64,000 nucleotides of DNA, taken from positions 558,001-622,000 of the forward strand of contig NZ_JGZI01000009.1 of NCBI RefSeq assembly GCF_000741705.1, written 5' to 3'. The translations under genes were made by a program, and so were the position numbers. The stretch is from Bifidobacterium psychraerophilum (lineage in GTDB: Bacteria > Actinomycetota > Actinomycetes > Actinomycetales > Bifidobacteriaceae). Positions 8,685 through 15,758 of the stretch are shown here, in pieces (positions within the stretch are counted from its first letter, which is position 1; every line of letters starts with the position of its first letter). The notes below the pieces were generated by a model that searched no databases, was not told the DNA's origin, and worked only from the letters and a program-made list of their open reading frames with translations.

Positions 8685-11000
8685 GTGAAGAGCGAAATAT
8701 CAGGAAGAAAACGATGGCGAGCCATGCTCGTCGGAGCATTGACGGCTGTGGCCACGCTTTCGGTCACGGTGCTGGGCACGGCCTCGGCCTCCGCGGCATC
8801 CGATGACACCGCGGTTTCGGGGGTGTCATTCGAGTGGGGTGTGAACGACGAATCCGGTGGAGGCGCCTATTTCGGAGGATGTAATTTCCTCTCCGCAGGG
8901 GCCGCGGGGGATGCCGGCGCATCGGGTCTGTGGACGCAGGCATCAGGTCTGTGGAGCCAATCCTCCGGCAATGTCGACGTGCTCAAACCCGACGCCACGG
9001 GAAACCTGGTGCCTACGACGTGGGCGAACAAATGCCAGAACCGATACGGGACGAGTGTCAACTCCAAGACCGCCGGGCTGAACATGACGGTCACCGGCGC
9101 GGATCCGGAGACGCAGCCCACGTATTCGGAGAACGTGGTGCGGGTCTCGAATGGTTCCGGCACCGTGAATCCTGCGACGGGATCGGCTCATATCGAGTGG
9201 GAGGGTTCATTCACCATCGTCTACTACGGTGGCATGACCTATTGGACGATCTCGAATCCCGTGCTTGACATCGTCGACGGCAAGGGGAGCATCACGGGAA
9301 CAGCATCCGGATACGGTGCCGATATGGATGATGCCACGAAGTGGATAACCCTGCCCACGCAGGAGATCACAGTGGCCGATCTCAGTGATGTGCTGGTGAC
9401 CGACTCCGGCATCAGCGTCACGCCCGATTATCTGGGTGTCGCGGTCTCCGACGAGATACAGGGGCGTAATCCTCAGGCGGCGAAGAGCGATGCCAACGCC
9501 ACCTGGTGGGGCGCATTCCCCAACACATGGCTCGAATATGCGGTGCTGACCGGTCAGTCTTCGTACTGGTACACCTCGGATGGCGGGGCCACAACGGTTC
9601 AGCCACGCAAACCGGCATCACCCATCACCATCGGCTACAAGCTTGATGCCACTCCCACCAGCACGGTTCCGGCCGCCCCCGGCAAACCCACCGCGACGGC
9701 AGTCACCACAAGTGCCTCCTATGGGGCCACGATCGGGTGGGCCGCCCCAAGTGATGACGGGGGATCGGAGATCACCGGCTACACGGTCACGCTGACGCCT
9801 GAAACAGGAACGGCACAGACCAAGGATGTGGATGCCGGAAGCACCACGGCAACATTCACCTCGCTCAGCGCACCCGGTGTCTCCTATACGGCCACGGTCA
9901 CGGCAAAGAACGCCAACGGCTCCTCACAGCCATCCGCCTCATCCGACGCGGTCATCCCGAATCCGGATCCCTCGACGGATCTCGCCCTTTCGGTGACGCC
10001 GACCTCGGATATCGATCCCGCAGTTGACAACACCTTCACCGTGACCGGAAGAGGATACACCGGAGGGGCGGCCATATACGGCGTGTACGTCGTGGTGGCG
10101 GACACCTCAGTGTGGAAGCCAGGCCAGAACCCGGCCTCGGCCAATGACTTCACCAAGGCCTCGGCCGTGCAGGCAAGCGCCATCAAGGATGGGACATTCA
10201 CCACGACGATCACCGTGCCCGCCAACACCTTTGAATACGGCAAGCGATACACGGTCGGCACCATCGCTGCGCGTCAGCTTTCACTGAGCGATCGCCGTCT
10301 CGACAAAGTCCAGGAGATCTCGCTGAAGGATGCACCTCAACCCGATCCAGAAGCGCCCTCGGCACCACGGAACGTGACGGTCGTCTCCACAAGCCGTCAA
10401 GGTGAGCTGCGCGTCAACTGGCTGGCCCCACAGAGCGATGGCGGTGCCGCGATCGATCACTATGTGGTGACGCTGACACCTGAGGAAGAGGCTGCGCCGA
10501 CGTCATCCTTGCAATCCGATGACGGCATTCTGGCCCGGAGCCTGTCACTGACCGAAATCAACCTGTCACAGACGGTGCAGGCTCCTGCGAACACCGTCTT
10601 GTTCACCGGGCTTGATCCGCTGCAGCGGTATACGGCAAGCGTCGCTGCGGTCAACACCGCAGGTTTGGCGAGTTCGTCCGTCTTCAGCGCATCCGCCGTG
10701 TCTCCCGCCGCAAGTGATGCGAATCAGGGGGATGAGGATGGTGGCGCCGTGGATGATGATCCGGGCACTGCAGCCGGGGACGATTCGACGGGTGCAGGCG
10801 ATTCCGCCCTCGGTGGCGGTGGCTCGCAGTCAGGAGCCAAGGGGAATGCATCGGTCGTCGCCGACAAGGATCTGCTCGCCACGACGGGCGCCGATGTATT
10901 CGTATCGGCCCTCGCCATCCTGCTGTTGCTCATCGCAGGAGGTGCCGCCACGGTGATGCATCGCAGGGGAGCCAGGCTGGGAGAGACCCGGAATCGTTGA
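8685..11000 (+). CDS. htaA: HtaA-like heme-binding surface protein with LAXTG sorting signal
   Basis: Secreted wall-anchored protein of 771 residues. The GTG start follows AAAGGGAG at 8673-8680. Domains in order: signal peptide ending ASA near residue 37; Htaa-like domain about 44-320; fibronectin type III about 328-424; an Ig-like domain about 432-555 related to one in the 458-residue gene of this operon; second fibronectin type III about 560-680; Asp/Gly-rich linker; sorting signal LATTG at 731-735, a hydrophobic segment and an Arg-rich tail. In Corynebacterium, Htaa domains take heme from hemoglobin and pass it on. Here Cys66 and Cys117 recur in all three Htaa copies of the locus. The family's conserved His position appears to be VYYGGMTYW instead. 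It heads the HmuTUV operon. Confidence 0.82.
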   Translation: MKSEISGRKRWRAMLVGALTAVATLSVTVLGTASASAASDDTAVSGVSFEWGVNDESGGGAYFGGCNFLSAGAAGDAGASGLWTQASGLWSQSSGNVDVLKPDATGNLVPTTWANKCQNRYGTSVNSKTAGLNMTVTGADPETQPTYSENVVRVSNGSGTVNPATGSAHIEWEGSFTIVYYGGMTYWTISNPVLDIVDGKGSITGTASGYGADMDDATKWITLPTQEITVADLSDVLVTDSGISVTPDYLGVAVSDEIQGRNPQAAKSDANATWWGAFPNTWLEYAVLTGQSSYWYTSDGGATTVQPRKPASPITIGYKLDATPTSTVPAAPGKPTATAVTTSASYGATIGWAAPSDDGGSEITGYTVTLTPETGTAQTKDVDAGSTTATFTSLSAPGVSYTATVTAKNANGSSQPSASSDAVIPNPDPSTDLALSVTPTSDIDPAVDNTFTVTGRGYTGGAAIYGVYVVVADTSVWKPGQNPASANDFTKASAVQASAIKDGTFTTTITVPANTFEYGKRYTVGTIAARQLSLSDRRLDKVQEISLKDAPQPDPEAPSAPRNVTVVSTSRQGELRVNWLAPQSDGGAAIDHYVVTLTPEEEAAPTSSLQSDDGILARSLSLTEINLSQTVQAPANTVLFTGLDPLQRYTASVAAVNTAGLASSSVFSASAVSPAASDANQGDEDGGAVDDDPGTAAGDDSTGAGDSALGGGGSQSGAKGNASVVADKDLLATTGADVFVSALAILLLLIAGGAATVMHRRGARLGETRNR

Positions 11001-11139
11001 GTATGCGATGAAGGGTTCCCACCCGTGATCCGGATGCCGTCTGCAGGCATCCGGCATCCCCGTGGGGCCCGGTTCCACGGGTCCCACAGCTCGTTGTGGG
11101 GATATCAATCGAAGAATGTGTGGCGAAAGGCCGGTTGCT

Positions 11140-12375
11140 ATGTGGATCACTGCGGGGAATGGGTCGGGCTGCCGTGCCGGCGGCAAGGCGTTCCGCCGCG
11201 CCATCTCATGCATGATGCTTCCGATGTTGCTCCTGCTGTCCGGATGCGCGAACATCGGAACCATTTCCGCGGAGGATCTTGAATCATGCGACGTGCCCAA
11301 GGCCTCGACCACGGCGAACCCGCCCCAGCTCCCTTCGGTGACCTCCTCCTCGTTGAGGGATCCCCGGAGCATCACCGGACGCACCACGGCCTATACGAGA
11401 AGCGATCAGATCATTCCGATCAGTGACGCCCCGCAGGAGCAGCAGAAGCTGCCGGTGAGCGTTGACAGTTCGGACGGTGTGCGGCAGACGGTCACCGATA
11501 CCACGAGGATTCTGGCGCTTAACCAGAACGGCGGTCTCGCGGCCGCCACATACGCCCTCGGCTTCGGCTGCAATCTGGTTGGCCGCGACACCGCCACCGG
11601 ATCGTCCGGACTTGACAAACTGCCCCTGGTCACACAGAACGGCATGGATCTGAACGCCGAGGCGATACTCAACCTGCAACCGACGGTGATCATCACGGAC
11701 ACGACGATCGGGCCCTACGACGTGCAGCTGCAGATGCGGGAATCGGGCATCCCCGTGGTGTTCGTGCCGATCGTCAACGACAAAGGTGTGGGCGGGGTGG
11801 CCGAGCAGATAGAAAAAGTCGCGCAGGCCCTTGGCGTCGAGGATCTGGGCAGGCAACTAGCCGAGCGCACGAACAGCGAAATCAACCAGACCATCCAGGC
11901 GATAGGCAGGATGGCGCCTACCGATTCGAAGAGGAAGCCACGCATCGTATTCCTGTATGTGCGGGGAACATCGATCTACTACTGGTTCGGAGAGGGTTCG
12001 GGCGCAGATTCGCTCATCCAATCCATCGGCGCCAACGACGTGGCCAAGGAAGTCGGCTTCAAAGGCATGGCCCCGACCAACGCGGAGGCCCTGATCAAGG
12101 CGAAACCGGATGTGATCATCGCCATGACACTCGGCATCGCCTCGGCGGGAGGTTTCGAGTCGATGCTCAATCTGCCCGGCATCAAGGAGACGCCGGCGGG
12201 CAGGCATCAACGGGTCGTCGATATGAGCGATTACGAGGTGATGAGTTTCGGTCCGCAGACGGCACAGGTGCTTGCGGCCCTGGCCACCGCGGTATATGCC
12301 CCGGAGCAGTCATACCAGCCGGACGAAGCACCTGAATTGATTAGCAAACGGTTGAAGCAGCTGGGCGAGGAATGA
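11140..12375 (+). CDS. hmuT: Heme ABC transporter substrate-binding lipoprotein, HmuT-like
   Basis: Cell-surface lipoprotein of 411 residues that should bind heme and deliver it to the permease. The ATG at 11140 follows GAAAGG at 11125-11130; upstream in-frame ATGs at 11062 and 11116 only lengthen the N-terminus. The lipobox is LLSGC with Cys36. The body has the class III binding-protein pattern of hemin-binding proteins: a Leu-Asn start near LALNQNGG, VGRDTATGSSGLDKLP, and LNAEAILNLQPTVII. This wording is closer to HmuT than to siderophore binders such as FhuD. It lies between the HtaA-like gene and the permease, in the corynebacterial order htaA-hmuT-hmuU-hmuV. Confidence 0.85.
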   Translation: MWITAGNGSGCRAGGKAFRRAISCMMLPMLLLLSGCANIGTISAEDLESCDVPKASTTANPPQLPSVTSSSLRDPRSITGRTTAYTRSDQIIPISDAPQEQQKLPVSVDSSDGVRQTVTDTTRILALNQNGGLAAATYALGFGCNLVGRDTATGSSGLDKLPLVTQNGMDLNAEAILNLQPTVIITDTTIGPYDVQLQMRESGIPVVFVPIVNDKGVGGVAEQIEKVAQALGVEDLGRQLAERTNSEINQTIQAIGRMAPTDSKRKPRIVFLYVRGTSIYYWFGEGSGADSLIQSIGANDVAKEVGFKGMAPTNAEALIKAKPDVIIAMTLGIASAGGFESMLNLPGIKETPAGRHQRVVDMSDYEVMSFGPQTAQVLAALATAVYAPEQSYQPDEAPELISKRLKQLGEE

Positions 12376-12379
12376 GTGT

Positions 12380-13501
12380 ATGAACGAACGCAAAGAATCT
12401 TCGGCGCACGATGTCGCCCCGATGGACGACCGTCTCACGGAGATCACGGCCGCATCGAGAAGCGCGGGCATGACCAGGATATCCTTGGTCTTTCTGCTGT
12501 TGCTCGTCGCGCTGCTGGTGATGACGCTTGTTTCGGCGTCCTTGGGGCAGTTGATCATCCCCTTTGATCAGGTGCTCGGCTCCGTATTGGGCAAAGTCGG
12601 TATCGACTGGTTCCCGCAGCCACAGCAGGCCTATGGTGAGGAAGCGCTGTGGAATGTGCGTTTCCCCAGAATCGTGATGTCCTTGATCGTCGGGGCATCG
12701 CTCGCTGTGGCCGGTGCCGTGATGCAAGGCGTCTTCGGCAATCCCTTGGCGGAACCGGGAACGGTCGGGGTGTCCTCCGGGGCCGCTGTCGGTGCCAGCC
12801 TTTCCATCCTGATGGGCTGGACCTTCCTGGGGGCATTCACCACGCCGCTGCTCGCATTCGTATTCGGACTGTTCACCACGCTGTGCGTGTATGCGCTCGC
12901 CAGACGCAACGGACGTACCGAGGTGGTCACGTTGATCCTGACCGGTGTGGCGGTTAATGCCGTTGCCGGTGCGGCCATAGCCTTCATCACCTTCAAAGCG
13001 CCGACCTCGGCCCGCGACCAGATCGTCTTCTGGCAGATGGGCAGTCTGAACGGAAGCAGGTGGCAGCAGGTGATGATGGTCGCACCCATGTGCGTCCTCG
13101 GCGTGATCGCCGTGATGTTCATCTCGCGCCAACTCGATCTGCTGTCCTTGGGGGAGAAGTCGGCGCGCCACCTGGGAGTGAATGTGGAAAGGCTGCGCTT
13201 CTTCGCCATGCTGATGGTGGCCCTCCTGGTCTCATCGGCCGTCGCCTTCGCGGGAATCATCTCTTTCGTGGGACTGGTGGTGCCGCATCTGCTGCGCCTG
13301 ATCATAGGGCCGGGGCATCGGGCTTTGCTCCCGGCCTGCGCGTTGGGAGGTGCGTTGCTCCTCTCCGTCGCCGATTTCGCGGCCAGGACCCTGGTGCAGT
13401 TCGCGGATCTGCCCATCGGCATGCTCACATCACTCCTCGGCGGTCCCTTCTTCTTCTGGCTGCTCCGTCGCAGCCGTTCCAAGTCCGGGGGTTGGGCCTG
13501 A
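12380..13501 (+). CDS. hmuU: Heme ABC transporter permease, HmuU-like (FecCD family)
   Basis: Membrane subunit of 373 residues with eight or more hydrophobic segments after an N-terminal cytoplasmic stretch of about 35 residues. FecCD landmarks include VRFPRIVMSLIVGASLAVAG, GNPLAEPGTVGVSSGA and the C-terminal GLVVPHLLRLIIGPGHR. The family imports siderophores, heme or cobalamin. The gene starts four bases after hmuT, and its TGA overlaps the next ATG, so translation of hmuT, hmuU and hmuV is probably coupled. Confidence 0.9.
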   Translation: MNERKESSAHDVAPMDDRLTEITAASRSAGMTRISLVFLLLLVALLVMTLVSASLGQLIIPFDQVLGSVLGKVGIDWFPQPQQAYGEEALWNVRFPRIVMSLIVGASLAVAGAVMQGVFGNPLAEPGTVGVSSGAAVGASLSILMGWTFLGAFTTPLLAFVFGLFTTLCVYALARRNGRTEVVTLILTGVAVNAVAGAAIAFITFKAPTSARDQIVFWQMGSLNGSRWQQVMMVAPMCVLGVIAVMFISRQLDLLSLGEKSARHLGVNVERLRFFAMLMVALLVSSAVAFAGIISFVGLVVPHLLRLIIGPGHRALLPACALGGALLLSVADFAARTLVQFADLPIGMLTSLLGGPFFFWLLRRSRSKSGGWA

Positions 13502-14343
13502 TGCCAGTATTACGTCTTCCTTGGATCGCCCATAGGGAACCCCGTATGCCGATGCCCGGTCAACAGCTGCTCTCACTGACCTCGGTGGGTGTCGGGATCG
13601 ATGGAAGGAGCATTCTCGACGACATCAGCTTCGATGTCAGTGCCGGTGAGGTGCTGGCCTTGGTAGGGCCGAACGGGGCGGGAAAATCCACTCTGCTGAA
13701 TGCGATCACCGGTGACGTCGAACTCCGCAGCGGTTCGGTCTCGCTGTTCGGTGTGCCGATCGGGGCGTGGGATCCGATCGAATTGGCCATGCGCCGTGCG
13801 GTGATGCTCCAACAGAACGATATGAGTTTCCCCTTCACCGTCGAGCAGGTCGTACAGATGGGAAGGTCGCCGTGGATCGGGAGCAGCGCCGAAAGCGATG
13901 ACGAGATGATTGTCGCCTCGGCGATGGCGATGACCGAATCCGAAGGACTGTCCGAACGCGTCTACACCTCCCTCTCCGGCGGTGAACGGGGCAGGGTCGC
14001 CTTCGCCCGGGTGCTGGCGCAGGCCTCGCCACTGCTCCTGCTTGACGAGCCGACGGCGGCCATGGATATCAAACATCAGGAGATGGTCATGCGGCTCTGC
14101 CGCGACTATGCGCGTTCGGGCTGCGCAGTGGTTGTCGTGCTCCATGCCCTGGATGTGGCCGCCGCGTATGCGGATCGCGTCGCCTTGCTTGAATCCGGGC
14201 GGATCAGGAGTATCGGCAGGCCGGTGGACGTGATGACCGCGGAGTCCCTTTCCGAGGTCTACCAGTATCCGATCGATGTCTTCGAACATCCCGGTCATGG
14301 CCTGGTGATCCTGCCATCCCGCAAGGAAGGTGACCAGGAATGA
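13501..14343 (+). CDS. hmuV: Heme ABC transporter ATPase, HmuV-like
   Basis: ATPase subunit of 280 residues that powers the HmuU channel. Walker A is GPNGAGKST, the signature is LSGGERGR and Walker B is LLLLDEPTAAMD, followed by the H-loop VLHALD (His in the usual place). The protein resembles the FepC/HmuV branch, with the MLQQNDMSFPFTVEQVVQMG segment after Walker A. The start overlaps the hmuU stop (TGATG). About 20 residues of unrelated sequence precede the ATPase, so a later ATG near 13546 is possible. Its stop overlaps an upstream ATG of the following gene. Confidence 0.9.
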   Translation: MPVLRLPWIAHREPRMPMPGQQLLSLTSVGVGIDGRSILDDISFDVSAGEVLALVGPNGAGKSTLLNAITGDVELRSGSVSLFGVPIGAWDPIELAMRRAVMLQQNDMSFPFTVEQVVQMGRSPWIGSSAESDDEMIVASAMAMTESEGLSERVYTSLSGGERGRVAFARVLAQASPLLLLDEPTAAMDIKHQEMVMRLCRDYARSGCAVVVVLHALDVAAAYADRVALLESGRIRSIGRPVDVMTAESLSEVYQYPIDVFEHPGHGLVILPSRKEGDQE

Positions 14344-14381
14344 CGCATCATGATGAGGCAAAGCACCGTAAGGAGCGAGCG

Positions 14382-15758
14382 ATGAGTATTCTTCCCGCAG
14401 TCTTCAGAACCAGCCGTGCGGGCCGCGCGGCGCTGTGCTGCATGATGACCCTGCTGGTGGTGTGTACGGCGGCTTTCTCACTGCCCGTGATGACCGCTTC
14501 GGCGGCCGGCGCGAAGGTTCGGGTGACGGTTGAGGGCGGCACGATGAAAAGCGATGGGAACACCACGCTCGATCTGCAGGGAACGGGATTCCAATCGATC
14601 AAAGGTGGATTCGGCGGCATCTATGTACTCTTCGGCTGGGTGAGCGATCCGCAGGGCACATCGTGGCGTCCCTCCCAGGGTGGGGTGACGGGCACGAACT
14701 ATCGTTACGTCTCCGATGATGAAAGCAATCCGGTGGGCTATGAGCTCTTCGTCGCATTCCCGGGAAGCTCCACCGAATCGGCCGCCAATGGCGGCACCCT
14801 CGATGCGGATGGCACATGGAATGCGAAGTTGACCGTGCCCGGGCAGCGATTCACCAGCAAGGACCGGCAGGGCAACCCGACCGCCGTGGATTGCTCGACC
14901 AGTGGGTGCGGCATCATCACCATCGGTGCCCACGGTGTGGTGAATTCCAGCAATGAGACCTTCACCCCGGTGAGCTTCGCCGCGGCCGCCAGTTCCACAG
15001 CCTCGCCGACATCCCAATCCTCGGCATCCGCTTCGGGCTCGGCTTCCTCCGTGCCTTCGACCACGGCTTCGACGGATGCAGCCGATGCCTCACAGACTGC
15101 GAACGGCAATGCTGGCGCGGACGGTGAAGCCTCAGATACCGGGAATGCCGATGCGTCGGCGGACGAGGCCGCGCTTCTCGCGGCTTTGGCAGCACAGTCG
15201 CAGGGAAGTTCGTGGACCCAGCGGCTCATATCCATAGCCTTGGTGCTGCTGGGGGTCAGTGCAATCCTGCTCGCCGCCGGTGTCGGTGGATATCTTGCGG
15301 CGAAGTCACTGTTGCTGGGCGTCTCTCCGAGCGCTTTGGAGAAGGAGATCGCACGCAGGCAGCGACGTGCTCAGAGCGTGCGCACCAAGCAGGAGGTCAA
15401 AACCATGCGCACGCGCCGAAGGGGATATCGGAAACTGGCCAAGGAGCAGGCGAGGGCATCCGACGCATCCGTAGACATCCGGAGTGAGGAGACCACAGGG
15501 TATCCCGGCGTGCTCCCGGCTTCAGCGGGGCCCGTCTCATCACCCTTCTTCGCGCAACGGCAGGCGCGGGGTGATGTGCCGGGCGGCATGGCGGCCGATG
15601 GGCAGGATCACGCGCAATCATCGGGAGGCGGATCCGATGGGGACTCCTTGCAACACACCCAGATCATCACGCCTGTGATCGCCGATCAGATGACCGGGAC
15701 CACGACGCGCGGATTGTTAGATGAGGGTAACGAAACCTTGCAAGAGGAGGGGCGTTGA
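14382..15758 (+). CDS. Membrane-anchored surface protein of the heme operon, unknown role
   Basis: Protein of 458 residues. The ATG at 14382 has a strong AAGGAG six bases upstream; an earlier in-frame ATG at 14340 overlaps the hmuV stop but lacks such a site. A signal peptide precedes an Ig-like domain of about 160 residues whose GGIYVLFGWV...SWRPSQGG pattern matches the IYGVYVVVADTSVWKPGQ region of the HtaA-like protein. A Ser/Thr/Ala-rich linker, one transmembrane segment (LISIALVLLGVSAILLAAGV) and a long basic, then polar C-terminal tail of about 150 residues follow; the tail should be cytoplasmic. No sorting motif is seen. The position resembles corynebacterial htaB, but I see no Htaa domain. 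A partner or assembly role in heme transfer is inference. Confidence 0.75.
   Translation: MSILPAVFRTSRAGRAALCCMMTLLVVCTAAFSLPVMTASAAGAKVRVTVEGGTMKSDGNTTLDLQGTGFQSIKGGFGGIYVLFGWVSDPQGTSWRPSQGGVTGTNYRYVSDDESNPVGYELFVAFPGSSTESAANGGTLDADGTWNAKLTVPGQRFTSKDRQGNPTAVDCSTSGCGIITIGAHGVVNSSNETFTPVSFAAAASSTASPTSQSSASASGSASSVPSTTASTDAADASQTANGNAGADGEASDTGNADASADEAALLAALAAQSQGSSWTQRLISIALVLLGVSAILLAAGVGGYLAAKSLLLGVSPSALEKEIARRQRRAQSVRTKQEVKTMRTRRRGYRKLAKEQARASDASVDIRSEETTGYPGVLPASAGPVSSPFFAQRQARGDVPGGMAADGQDHAQSSGGGSDGDSLQHTQIITPVIADQMTGTTTRGLLDEGNETLQEEGR

Noticed and set aside
14382-15758. HtaB, a single-domain heme-binding protein
   Set aside because: Position fits, but the outer domain lacks the GGCNF and TGQSSYWYTSDG marks of the Htaa copies.
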